A stretch of DNA of 64,000 bases from Salinibacillus aidingensis. Lineage in GTDB: Bacteria; Bacillota; Bacilli; Bacillales; Alkalibacillaceae. The stretch is from contig NZ_BAAADO010000009.1 in the NCBI RefSeq assembly GCF_039522525.1, forward strand, positions 35,539-99,538. The letters run 5' to 3'. This document shows, piece by piece, positions 41,582 to 49,746 of this stretch; the stretch's first letter is position 1; every line of letters begins with the position of its first letter. The notes under the pieces are model-generated. The model saw only the letters and a program-made list of their open reading frames with translations. It had not been told where the DNA came from and searched no databases. Position numbers and translations under genes: made by a program.

Positions 41582-41767
41582 TTTATCACCTCCTGCTCCT
41601 TACTTTTCCCAAAATCTGTATTGTCATACAAAAAAACTGAAGAAGTGTTAACAAATGACACCTGCCAGCTCCATAACCCGTCAAAGTAGTCAGTGTTTGG
41701 GGGTAATGATAAAATACTGTATAAAGAAAATAGTAAGATGTAATTTTATACTTAAGAGGTGATTTCC

Positions 41768-42193
41768 ATGAAAACAAGTATACAATGGACGGATCGCATG
41801 GCCTTTGCAGGGGTGACTCCGTCCGGTCATGAAATTAAAATGGATGCAGCAGAAGAGGTGGGAGGCGTCAATAGCGGAGCCCGTCCGACTGAACTCTTAA
41901 TGAACGCTGTTGCCGGATGTACCGGTATTGATATTATTTCCATACTGAAGAAAATGCGACTCGAGCCTGAATCCTTTCAAATGGATGTAGAAGGGGAACG
42001 GGCAGATGATCATCCTAAAAAATTTACTGATATTCATATTCATTATTCACTGGAAGGTGATTTACCCGAGGATAAAGTGGTAAGAGCCATTCAGCTGTCC
42101 AAAGATAAGTATTGCTCTGTTTCCCATTCCCTGTCAGCGAATATTACGGCCAGCTATTCTATTAATGGACAAAAAGGGGAAAAGGAATTGTAA
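41768..42193 (+). CDS. OsmC-family peroxiredoxin-like protein
   Basis: 141 residues. The OsmC/Ohr fold is marked by NSGARPTELLMNAVAGCTGIDI, with the first reactive Cys, and DKYCSVSHSL, with the second. The two-Cys pair fits thiol-dependent reduction of organic peroxides. It is cytoplasmic. The start is ATG 41768 after AAGAGGTG, three codons after an in-frame GTG. A terminator follows. Confidence 0.9.
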   Translation: MKTSIQWTDRMAFAGVTPSGHEIKMDAAEEVGGVNSGARPTELLMNAVAGCTGIDIISILKKMRLEPESFQMDVEGERADDHPKKFTDIHIHYSLEGDLPEDKVVRAIQLSKDKYCSVSHSLSANITASYSINGQKGEKEL

Positions 42194-42232
42194 AACAGGC
42201 AGTCAGACCTTTTTAAAACAGGTAATAATCAT

Positions 42233-42280
42233 GAAAATAACCCCGAACCACATAAAAAGCGGTACGGGGTTATTTTTTAA
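42233..42280 (+). terminator. Terminator after the OsmC-family gene
   Basis: Stem AAATAACCCCG / CGGGGTTATTT with six T. Confidence 0.85.
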
Positions 42281-42368
42281 TGAAGAGGAAAATTGGACGC
42301 TTTATCCTTTATATATATGGGCTAAGCCTGTCCTGTCGATAAACCAGTTTATAAAGTATCTTAATATC

Positions 42369-43664
42369 CTAGGCTAAAAAGATAAAGTAAAACGTAAATA
42401 ATAAGCACAGCACATACATAATGGGATGAACTTCCTTAAAGCGTTTTTGTGCCACCATCGCTAATGGATAAAGGATAAAACCTAGGGCGATACCGGTCGC
42501 CACACTTGAAGTCAGAGGCATCATGATAATCGTAATAAAGGATGGGATGACCACCTCAAGCTGACTCCAATTGATTTTGCTGATTTCCATCGCCATGAGG
42601 GATCCTACAATAATAAGAGCAGGTGCTGTTACTTCCGATGTAATGACGGACAGAATGGGTGAGAAAAACAGCGCAATAGCAAAGCAGGCAGCAATGATGA
42701 CGGATGTAAAGCCTGTCCGTCCTCCTACAGCAATTCCTGCTGAGGATTCGACGCTCGTTGCCGGTGTGGATGTCCCCAGGATGGCTCCTATAGCACCAGC
42801 AGATGAATCTGCAAGCAGGGCCCGTCCTGCATTTGGTATTTTATTATCCTTCATAATCCCTGCCTGACTGGTAAGGGCAATTAACGCACCGGCCGTATCG
42901 AAAAAGGCCACAAATAAAAAGGTGAAAATGACGGCCAGTAATTCAGGGGTGAGAATCTGATCTAAATGGCCGAACACAACCCCGAAAGTAGGCTCCAGAC
43001 TGGGAACATCACCTACGATGGAGGAGGGCATGCTGATGATTCCGAACACCATCCCGACGACCGTTGTGATGACCATTCCGTAGAAAATCCCGCCATTGAT
43101 GCCTCTTACAAGCATCCATATGGTTATAACAAGGCCCAGTACAGCTAAGGCTGTCATAGGGGAGGTTAAGTTCCCAAGCGTGACAAATGTATCCGGATCA
43201 GAAACAACCATTCCGGCATTTTTCAAACCGATAAAGGCAATAAAAAAACCGATCCCCGAGGCAACCGCATGCTTTAAATCCTGAGGAATGACATTAATAA
43301 TTTTTTCCCGGATTTTCAGTAAGCTCAGGATCATAAAAATAATTCCGGCAATAAAAACCCCTGTTAACGCCACAGGCCACTCTATTCCCATTCCAATCGT
43401 AACGGAAAAGGTGAAGAAGGAATTCAGCCCCATACTAGGCGCAATCGCAATCGGATAGTTCGAAAGTAAACCGATAAGCAGTGAACCAATGATGGCTGTC
43501 AGGGCTGTAGCTGTAAAGACGGCTCCCTTATCCATTCCCGACTGACTCAGGATAAGCGGATTGACAACTAAAATATACGCAACAGACAAAAAGGTCGTAA
43601 TTCCTGCCAGGGATTCCTGTTTAAATGAAGTGTTCCGTTCTGCAAATTGAAAAAAGCTTTTCAT
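42369..43664 (-). CDS. NCS2-family purine permease (PbuG/PbuO type)
   Basis: 431 residues, about twelve to fourteen helices. AGITTFLSVAYILVVNP near the N-terminus, SMGLNSFFTFSV, LFVAFFDTAGALIALTSQAG and GTSTPATSVESSAGIAVGGRTG are the signatures of AzgA-like purine permeases. It imports hypoxanthine, guanine or adenine with protons. A guanine-type riboswitch upstream (C at the discriminating position) favours hypoxanthine/guanine. I place the start at ATG 43664, because the earlier in-frame codons lie within the riboswitch terminator. Confidence 0.92.
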   Translation of the reverse strand: MKSFFQFAERNTSFKQESLAGITTFLSVAYILVVNPLILSQSGMDKGAVFTATALTAIIGSLLIGLLSNYPIAIAPSMGLNSFFTFSVTIGMGIEWPVALTGVFIAGIIFMILSLLKIREKIINVIPQDLKHAVASGIGFFIAFIGLKNAGMVVSDPDTFVTLGNLTSPMTALAVLGLVITIWMLVRGINGGIFYGMVITTVVGMVFGIISMPSSIVGDVPSLEPTFGVVFGHLDQILTPELLAVIFTFLFVAFFDTAGALIALTSQAGIMKDNKIPNAGRALLADSSAGAIGAILGTSTPATSVESSAGIAVGGRTGFTSVIIAACFAIALFFSPILSVITSEVTAPALIIVGSLMAMEISKINWSQLEVVIPSFITIIMMPLTSSVATGIALGFILYPLAMVAQKRFKEVHPIMYVLCLLFTFYFIFLA

Positions 43665-43701
43665 GATGTCTGCATCTCCCATTCCATTTCGTTTAGTATA
43701 T

Positions 43702-43733
43702 GAAAAAACTTTGGCCGCTAACAGCCAAAGTTG
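43702..43733 (-). terminator. Terminator of the purine riboswitch
   Basis: Stem AACTTTGGC / GCCAAAGTT with a T-run on the minus strand. Confidence 0.85.
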
Positions 43734-43776
43734 TCTACAAGGAATAGAAGATTTCACTCCATCTTACGTTTCCATT

Positions 43777-43846
43777 CCTTGTAGACAAGCTATTTACGGC
43801 AGCTTGGTAGAGACGTTCAGGCCCTATTCCTGAACTTATACAAGGT
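43777..43846 (-). ncRNA. Purine (guanine-class) riboswitch
   Basis: The minus-strand aptamer has P1 ACCTTGTA / TACAAGG and TATAAGTTCAGGAATAGGGC with the P2 loop, then CTGAACGTCTCTACCAAGC and CCGTAAATAGCTTGTCTAC. The discriminating base before UA is C, the guanine/hypoxanthine type. Its 3' strand (43774-43788, ATTCCTTGTAGACAA) is exactly complementary to 43731-43745. That pairing is a likely alternative fold next to the terminator. Confidence 0.93.
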
Positions 43847-44053
43847 TTATATTCTATTAAAATAATAGAAGAATCATAACAAGTTTATTAGAGTACGTCA
43901 ATGGAAAAATTTTAAACCTTTAAGTGCGGCTATACTGGAGGAAAAACGTTGTTAAACAGTAAATGGAATCAGAATACAGAATGAATGGTTCGATTGTTTC
44001 GTGTCTTTTAGGGTAAACTGAAAACAGGGAAAAATATGAGGAGGTGATGCCGT
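43847..44053. other. Intergenic region between the purine riboswitch and the YyaL gene
   Basis: Contains the divergent promoters. No gene is seen. Confidence 0.4.
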
Positions 44054-46114
44054 ATGACCGCTAACTCTAAAGTCAATCGATTAATTGATGAAAAATCTCC
44101 CTACTTACTTCAGCATGCCTATAACCCTGTGAACTGGTTTCCATGGGGAGAGGAGGCTTTTGAAAAGGCAAAAAAGGAAGGAAAGCCTGTGTTTTTAAGC
44201 ATTGGCTATTCGACTTGCCACTGGTGTCATGTCATGGCGCATGAATCCTTTGAGGATGAGGAAATGGCAGCTCTGCTTAATGAGCGGTTTGTATCGATAA
44301 AAGTGGATCGGGAGGAGCGGCCCGATTTGGATTCCATTTACATGAAGGTCTGTCAGATGATGACCGGACACGGGGGCTGGCCGCTCAGTGTTTTCTTAAC
44401 TCCGGATAAGATTCCATTTTATTCCGGTACATATTTTCCAAAAGAGAGCAAGTATGGCATGCCGGGTTTTAAAGAAGTGATCACACAGCTCTACCGGAAG
44501 TTCAAGGAAGATCCGGAACATATAGCGGAAGTAACGGACAGTGTAACGAATGCTTTCGAGAAATTGAAGCAGAAAAAGGCAAAGGAACGGCTCACGATTG
44601 ATAACACACATAAAGCCTATAAACAGCTGGGGCGAATGTTTGATCCAGAGTATGGGGGTTTTGGGGCAGCACCAAAATTTCCGTCGGCTCATAACTTAAT
44701 GTTTTTAATGAAGTATTATCACCTGACAGGTAAGATCCCGGCCAGGCAAATGGTCGAAAAAACGTTAAAATCAATGGCTGATGGGGGATTGTTTGACCAT
44801 ATCGGCTTTGGTTTCACCCGTTATTCAACCGATGAAAAATGGCTGGTTCCCCATTTTGAGAAGATGCTGTATGATCAGGCGACATTAATCATGGCATACA
44901 CAGAAGGTTATCAGCTTACGGAGAGTCCCAGGTGGAAACAAATCAGTGAGCAAACCATTGAATTTGTGCTAAGAGAAATGAGGAATAAAGAGGGAGCCTT
45001 CTTATCGGCGATTGACGCTGATTCAGAAGGTGAGGAAGGAAAGTACTATACATGGACAGAGGAAGAAATTTTTGATGTGCTTGGAGATGACCTCGGGGAT
45101 CGTTTTTCGCAAGTTTATAATATTACTCCAGCCGGTAATTTTGAGGGAAAAAATATTCCAAACCAGATTGGAGTAAACAGGAAGAGAATTGCAGCGAACC
45201 ATAAGATGACGATGGAGGAACTGCAGGAAGAAATGGAAGGCGCCCGGTTGAAGCTGCTTGAGGAAAGAGAACAGCGAGTGTACCCACATGTGGATGACAA
45301 AATATTGACATCGTGGAATGCCCTCATGATTGCTGCTCTTGCACGGGCCGGAAAGGTATTTGAAAGAAAACAGTATATAGAAGCTGCTCAAACAGCCATG
45401 GAGTTTGCGGAGAAGAAGCTTTTTGCAGATGGCCGGTTAATGGTTCGTTATCGTGATGGAGAGGTACAGAATAAAGGGTTTCTTGATGATTATGCCTTTT
45501 TATTATGGGCTTATATTGAGCTTTATGAGGCCACCTTTGATTTAGCTTATCTGCAGAAGGGCAAAGATATCGTCCGGGATCTGTTTGAATACTTTTGGGA
45601 TGACGAGGAAGGAGCGTTTTATTTTTCCGGCTATGATAGCGAGACCTTATTGACGAGGGAAAAAGAAGTATACGATGGAGCTATCCCGTCCGGAAATAGT
45701 GTAGCGGTAGTGATGCTGCAAAAAATGGCCTATCTGACAGGTGAAATCGAGTGGCTGGATCGAGTGGAGGAGATGTACTACAGTTTTAAGGATGACATTG
45801 AAGGGGCATCCACTGGGAGTACATATTTCCTGCAAAGCTTGTTATTATTTGAAACTCCAACGAAAGAGGTTGTCGTTATCGGGAACCAAGGAGATGAACA
45901 CCGGGAGAGGCTTCTGTCTGAGCTGAATAAAGCGTTTTTGCCAGATGTGTCGGTCCTTGTTGGAGAATCACCTGAGGAAATCGGCGAAGTGGCCCCGTTT
46001 GCGAGGGAATACCAGCAAATTGAGGATAAGACGACCGTGTATGTATGTGAACATTTTGCCTGTCAGCAGCCGACAACCAATGTGGATGAGGCCTTACAAT
46101 CGATATTATCCTGA
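44054..46114 (+). CDS. YyaL-type protein: thioredoxin-like domain plus alpha/alpha toroid
   Basis: 686 residues, full length for the family (DUF255, relatives of human SPATA20). The N-terminal thioredoxin-like fold (1-165) opens NRLIDEKSPYLLQHAYNPVNW and carries the CHWC pair (55-58, within STCHWCHVMAHESFED). The rest is a glycosidase-like helical toroid (AGKVFERKQYIEAAQTAMEFA and others). The C-terminal Cys pair (CEHFAC) is also present. The biochemical role is not established; a disulfide or sugar-related activity is proposed in the literature. AGGAGGTGAT precedes the ATG, and a terminator follows. Confidence 0.92.
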   Translation: MTANSKVNRLIDEKSPYLLQHAYNPVNWFPWGEEAFEKAKKEGKPVFLSIGYSTCHWCHVMAHESFEDEEMAALLNERFVSIKVDREERPDLDSIYMKVCQMMTGHGGWPLSVFLTPDKIPFYSGTYFPKESKYGMPGFKEVITQLYRKFKEDPEHIAEVTDSVTNAFEKLKQKKAKERLTIDNTHKAYKQLGRMFDPEYGGFGAAPKFPSAHNLMFLMKYYHLTGKIPARQMVEKTLKSMADGGLFDHIGFGFTRYSTDEKWLVPHFEKMLYDQATLIMAYTEGYQLTESPRWKQISEQTIEFVLREMRNKEGAFLSAIDADSEGEEGKYYTWTEEEIFDVLGDDLGDRFSQVYNITPAGNFEGKNIPNQIGVNRKRIAANHKMTMEELQEEMEGARLKLLEEREQRVYPHVDDKILTSWNALMIAALARAGKVFERKQYIEAAQTAMEFAEKKLFADGRLMVRYRDGEVQNKGFLDDYAFLLWAYIELYEATFDLAYLQKGKDIVRDLFEYFWDDEEGAFYFSGYDSETLLTREKEVYDGAIPSGNSVAVVMLQKMAYLTGEIEWLDRVEEMYYSFKDDIEGASTGSTYFLQSLLLFETPTKEVVVIGNQGDEHRERLLSELNKAFLPDVSVLVGESPEEIGEVAPFAREYQQIEDKTTVYVCEHFACQQPTTNVDEALQSILS

Positions 46115-46115
46115 T

Positions 46116-46149
46116 GTTGGCGTACAAGTCATCTTGTACGCTTTTTTAA
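46116..46149 (+). terminator. Terminator after the YyaL-type gene
   Basis: Stem GCGTACAAG / CTTGTACGC with a 4-base loop and six T. Confidence 0.88.
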
Positions 46150-46158
46150 CATGAAAAT

Positions 46159-46189
46159 AATGACCGGTAATACCCCCACATCAAGTCAT
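46159..46189 (-). repeat. Palindromic repeat, fragment G
   Basis: GACCGGTAATACCCCCACAT then CAAGTCATTC: a short part of the second hairpin. The remainder up to 46411 is AT-rich promoter DNA. Confidence 0.45.
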
Positions 46190-46411
46190 TCATTAAACGA
46201 AATGTATAGGTAGAGGAAAATCTTCATGGATGAATTCTCGGTTGTTAGGCGAATTTAACTAGGTAAATGGCTTTAATTTACAATTGTAATCAAACTGTTA
46301 ATGGAAAAGTTTGAATTTTTTGATAAACTATGTAATTAGTGGTTTACTCTTATAAAGAAATGGGTAAATATACAGAAAAAAATTACTTAATATGGGAGGA
46401 ATTTGAAAAAG

Positions 46412-46678
46412 ATGAAAGCTTCTGGATTGGTAAGAAAGGTTGATGAGCTGGGACGTATCGTGATCCCTATTGAATTAAGGAGGACCATGGATATTAACAT
46501 TAAGGATCCGATCGAAATTTTTGTGGATGACGATATGATTGTTCTGAAGAAATTCCGCTCACATGAATCCTGCGTCATATGTGATAATGTGAAGGACACG
46601 GTTGATATTAAAGGAAAGAAAGTATGCTATGAATGTGCGGAAGAGATTCAGAATGCAGGAGAACTTCAGAAAATTTAA
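46412..46678 (+). CDS. AbrB-like transition-state regulator with Cys-rich tail, 88 aa
   Basis: The N-terminal swapped-hairpin DNA-binding domain is very clear: GLVRKVDELGRIVIPIELRRTMDI, KDPIEIFVDDDMIVLKKF. Unlike AbrB and Abh, the C-terminal part has CVICDN and CYEC, a likely four-Cys zinc knuckle or redox switch. It would act as a tetrameric regulator of growth-transition genes. The start is uncertain: the ATG at 46412 lies 12 bases after GGAGG, and TTG 46403 lies three bases after it. Confidence 0.85.
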   Translation: MKASGLVRKVDELGRIVIPIELRRTMDINIKDPIEIFVDDDMIVLKKFRSHESCVICDNVKDTVDIKGKKVCYECAEEIQNAGELQKI

Positions 46679-46790
46679 TTTTATTGTATGGAAACAGGGC
46701 CGGAGAATGGGTTCCTGTTTATTTTTTTGCCATTGAAAACGAGAAATGATTTATACTTTTTTCCTCAATAGAAAAACTATAAATAGTCCT

Positions 46791-46845
46791 TGATCACGCA
46801 TTAACTGTCGGTAATACCCCGCTGATGGAAGTTTCACTTTATAAA
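46791..46845 (-). repeat. Palindromic repeat, short copy H
   Basis: TGATCACGCATTAACTGTCG, GGTAATACCCCGCTGATGG and GGAAGTTTCACTTTATAA with the centre missing, as in copy F. It abuts the AAAGGAGGG ribosome binding site of the next gene. Confidence 0.8.
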
Positions 46846-46859
46846 AGGAGGGAAATGTA

Positions 46860-47723
46860 ATGAAGGATGAAATGGAATATAGTGATGACCATCGTTTTAT
46901 TCCGGTTACCTCGCTTACAAGTGGGATCGGACAGGCAGTTACTTCCGATATTTACTGCTTTCCGATTCAAGTAGTGAATGTGGTGTTTCTGGGTGAGCCT
47001 GATACAGACAATTGGATGCTTGTAGATGCCGGCATGCCGAGGTCGGCAGATGATATTATTAAAGAAGTGGAAAATCGCTTCGGTGAGGATAAAGCTCCCC
47101 GTGGAATCATTCTGACGCATGGGCATTTTGATCACGTGGGTGCGATAGTGGAGCTGGTGGAGCATTGGGATGTGCCGGTTTATGCCCATGAAGCTGAGAT
47201 TCCATATTTAACAGGAGAGAAAAGCTATCCTGAGCCTGATCCTACAGTTGAAGGCGGAATGGTGGCGAAAATGTCCCCTTATTTTCCAAATGAACCCGTG
47301 AATCTGGGGAATCATGTGCAGGCCTTACCAGCTGATGGCAGTGTTCCTCATCTTGAAGAGTGGAAATGGGTACATACACCGGGACATAGCCCGGGCCATG
47401 TATCATTTTTCCGTGAACAGGACCGCTCATTAATTGCTGGTGATGCATTTGTTACGGTAAAACAGGAAAATCTCTTTAAGGTTATGGTTCAGGAGCAGGA
47501 AATCAGTGGTCCTCCTCGTTATTTAACTCCGGATTGGCAGGCAGCCCGTGAGTCTGTACGAAAGCTTGAAGAGTTAAAACCGAATGTGGCTGTTACCGGA
47601 CATGGGATTCCGATGTCCGGCGAGGAGCTTTCCTCACAGCTGAAATATCTGGTTGAACATTTTGATCGTATAGCTGTGCCGGATTACGGACGGTATGTAG
47701 ATGGTCAGGATAAGGAGCATTAG
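46860..47723 (+). CDS. MBL-fold metallo-hydrolase
   Basis: 287 residues. The metal-binding motif ILTHGHFDHVGAIVELV (THxHxDH) is near 86-94. Further ligands lie in HTPGHSPGHVSFF, LIAGDAFV and TGHGIPMSG at the expected spacing. It is probably a cytoplasmic hydrolase of the glyoxalase II/lactonase-like group; the substrate is unknown. AAAGGAGGG precedes the ATG and touches repeat copy H, so the promoter must lie in or upstream of the repeat. A terminator follows. Confidence 0.88.
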   Translation: MKDEMEYSDDHRFIPVTSLTSGIGQAVTSDIYCFPIQVVNVVFLGEPDTDNWMLVDAGMPRSADDIIKEVENRFGEDKAPRGIILTHGHFDHVGAIVELVEHWDVPVYAHEAEIPYLTGEKSYPEPDPTVEGGMVAKMSPYFPNEPVNLGNHVQALPADGSVPHLEEWKWVHTPGHSPGHVSFFREQDRSLIAGDAFVTVKQENLFKVMVQEQEISGPPRYLTPDWQAARESVRKLEELKPNVAVTGHGIPMSGEELSSQLKYLVEHFDRIAVPDYGRYVDGQDKEH

Positions 47724-47757
47724 GATTGGTCTTGAGATTGAATCATTTGTGATGATT

Positions 47758-47790
47758 ATGCCTGGATAAGTTTTTATCCAGGCTTTAGTT
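47758..47790 (+). terminator. Terminator after the MBL-fold gene
   Basis: Stem GCCTGGATAA / TTATCCAGGC with a short T-rich loop and TTTAGTT. Confidence 0.75.
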
Positions 47791-47858
47791 ATTGAATGTT
47801 GTGTTCATATGCTTCCTGATGTATATCAGGAATTTTGGGTTTTGAAGAATCAGGAATC

Positions 47859-48018
47859 GATAAAGTGAAACTTCCATCAGTGGGGGTTTTCTCCATTCCC
47901 CACTGATGGTTAGTTGAACTTATCAGGAATTTACTGGCCGTTTATCCCCCACTTAGTCTTCTTGGGGTACCCTCAAGACTTGAAGTGGGCGTATTACGGC
48001 CAGTTAATACGTGATAAA
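47859..48018 (+). repeat. Palindromic repeat, full-length copy I
   Basis: The best-preserved copy. Hairpin 1 runs from GATAAAGTGAAACTTCCATC to CCACTGATGGTTAGTTGAAC; hairpin 2 from TTACTGGCCGTTTATCCCCC to GTATTACGGCCAGTTAATAC; the end is GTGATAAA. Together with the MBL terminator it explains most of 47724-48125. Confidence 0.9.
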
Positions 48019-48125
48019 TTTAAAATATATAGACGCAAAAATCCCTTTTATCCATACAGGGGGGTTCACAATTTTCAAAATTAGCGTTATAACTGGAATA
48101 ATACCAGTTTTAGGAGAGTGATAGA

Positions 48126-48497
48126 ATGAAGGCAATTCAAACGAATCAGGCACCGCAGGCCATTGGACCATACTCACAGGCAGTGGAGGCTGGAGGTTTT
48201 CTGTATGTTTCCGGGCAAATCCCGATAAATCCGGAAAATGGGGAAATTGCCACCGGGATTGTCAATCAGACCGAGCAGGTGATGAAAAATATCAAAGCGA
48301 TCCTGTCAGAGGCTGGTCTTAGCTTTTCCAATGTTGTGAAGTTTACCATCTACACAACGTCCATGGAAGACTTCCCAACCATCAACGATACATACGCCAA
48401 ATTTCTGGAAGAGCCCTATCCGGCCAGAGCTACTGTAGAAGTCAGTAAGCTGCCTAAAGATGTTCTCGTGGAAATCGATGCGGTAGCGTTTAAATAA
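48126..48497 (+). CDS. ridA: RidA-family 2-iminoacid deaminase
   Basis: 123 residues. QAIGPYSQAVEAGGFLYVSGQIP at the start, VVKFTIYTTSMEDF in the middle and YPARATVEVSKLPKDVLVEIDAVA at the end, with the catalytic Arg (PARAT). Hydrolyses reactive enamines/imines released by PLP enzymes. AGGAGAGTG precedes the ATG. It is a single gene; the GGGACTGTCCCC repeat starts right after the stop. Confidence 0.95.
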   Translation: MKAIQTNQAPQAIGPYSQAVEAGGFLYVSGQIPINPENGEIATGIVNQTEQVMKNIKAILSEAGLSFSNVVKFTIYTTSMEDFPTINDTYAKFLEEPYPARATVEVSKLPKDVLVEIDAVAFK

Positions 48498-48498
48498 T

Positions 48499-48534
48499 CT
48501 GGGGACTGTCCCCACATGCTTTAAAGTGTTAAAG
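48499..48534. repeat. GGGACTGTCCCC-type short repeat
   Basis: GGGGACTGTCCCCACATGC then TTTAAAGTGTTAAAG, a close match to 33275-33310. Confidence 0.75.
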
Positions 48535-48617
48535 TCACCTCGTCATCATCGGGTATGCCAGGTTTATTTACTGGTCTTTTTTCCCATACTTCCTTATATG
48601 ATGATAGGGGTGATTTT

Positions 48618-48911
48618 TTGGGTCTTTTATATGGGATCGCCATTTTAAATATTCTGGATGGGGGTTTTACGTCTCTTGGGTTGTACGCTGGTGTTATTGA
48701 AGAGCAAAATCCACTCATGAAGGCACTGTGGACTACTCATCCGCTCTATTTCGCAGGGGTGAAGCTTGGGCTATCCTTATTACTAATTCTCATTGGGCAT
48801 CGAATGACGAAAGCTATTTTAAAGAAATGGCGGCTTTTATATCTATCTGTTCTCCTTCTATACAGCTCAGTCTTAGGTATGCACCTCTTTTGGATTCATC
48901 ATTTTATTTAA
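48618..48911 (+). CDS. DUF5658-like small membrane protein, 97 aa
   Basis: Three predicted helices. The first contains LYGIAILNILDGGFTSLGL, where Asp in a helix before G-x-x-x-L is typical of DUF5658, then GVIEEQNPLMKALW and VKLGLSLLLILIGHRM. The family has no known function. The start is TTG 48618 with AGGGGTGAT upstream; the ATG at 48555 lacks a site. Confidence 0.75.
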   Translation: MGLLYGIAILNILDGGFTSLGLYAGVIEEQNPLMKALWTTHPLYFAGVKLGLSLLLILIGHRMTKAILKKWRLLYLSVLLLYSSVLGMHLFWIHHFI

Positions 48912-48997
48912 AGAAAAGAAAAACATGAATCATTGCCTCCTGACCCTTTTCAAAGGACTGTGAGACAACAATTCATGCCTGGATAGTGCTTCCGTTC

Positions 48998-49183
48998 TTA
49001 TTGATTTTTCGGGATTTCCGTAAACATTCCTGCATAGTAATTCTCTTTACCAGTTTCATCCTTAATGGTACTGATGGTTAACCACTCTCGGTAAATCTCA
49101 CCATTTTTACGCTTGTTCCAGATTTCTCCCTGCCAGAAGCCATTTTCCCGAATGTCTTCCCACATATCCTTATAAAAGTTCTC
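48998..49183 (-). pseudogene. PAS-domain fragment fused behind the narK relic
   Basis: The last 61 codons of the frame read ENFYKDMWEDIRENGFWQGE, WNKRKNGEIYREWLTIST and YYAGMFTEI. This is the second half of a PAS/PAC sensor domain as found in GGDEF or histidine-kinase sensors. It stops after PKNQ with no output domain. It joins the NarK segment in frame at about 49183, so a deletion has fused two unrelated genes. Confidence 0.75.
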
Positions 49184-49530
49184 ACGCATACCTGCATCCA
49201 CTTCGGTTAATCCAAAATGGGAAACAAGGAAGTTTGGTAAATAAACGGTAAACGCCACAAATGAACCAAATGTCAGGAAGTAGAGATACTCAGGAACCAA
49301 AGTGTACTATTGCGGTAAACATTCTTAATCTGCTCCATTAAAGGCGTTACATTTTTTTCTTACTTACGATCTCCGAATAAGAAGACTAGTAATGCAAATA
49401 CAATTAACAGGATTAAATAAAATCGAATGGTCATGCGCCAGCCAAAGGCTTCAGCTATAATTGGAGCGGCAAAGGTTGAAATAGCCGTTCCCACGTTACC
49501 TACCCCATAAATTCCGTTTACAAAAGATTT
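49184..49530 (-). pseudogene. Decayed nitrate/nitrite transporter (narK-like)
   Basis: Minus-strand translation gives GIYGVGNVGTAISTFAAPII and FGWRMTIRFYLILLIVF, a TAA stop after FLFGDRK, then VTPLMEQIKNVYRNSTLWFL, a frameshift near 49290, and YFLTFGSFVAFTVYLPNFLV to EVDAGMR. These are successive parts of a NarK-type MFS nitrate transporter. The N-terminal and C-terminal thirds are gone, and it has one stop and one frameshift. It is clearly non-functional. Confidence 0.85.
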
Positions 49531-49746
49531 TTAAGAAACGATAGTTAGTGAAAAAAAAGTGAACATTCTCGTAATTTTTTATGTCGAACTCTTTTGTAAT
49601 ACATGGTGTTTTGCAGGAATAAATATGTCGGCATAGATGCTCGGGCTGTACATACAATTCCGTACTTTTTTATGTATTTCTAACTTTATTCCTTTTTCCT
49701 GTTTAAATCGATTCAATCGTAATGTGTCCTGTTAGGAGGGGGAGCC

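Noticed and set aside
41410..41651. Plus-strand leucine/valine-rich ORFs over the TTG repeats
   Set aside because: They are mirror images of the AAC codons of the minus-strand Asn-rich gene and have no ribosome binding site.
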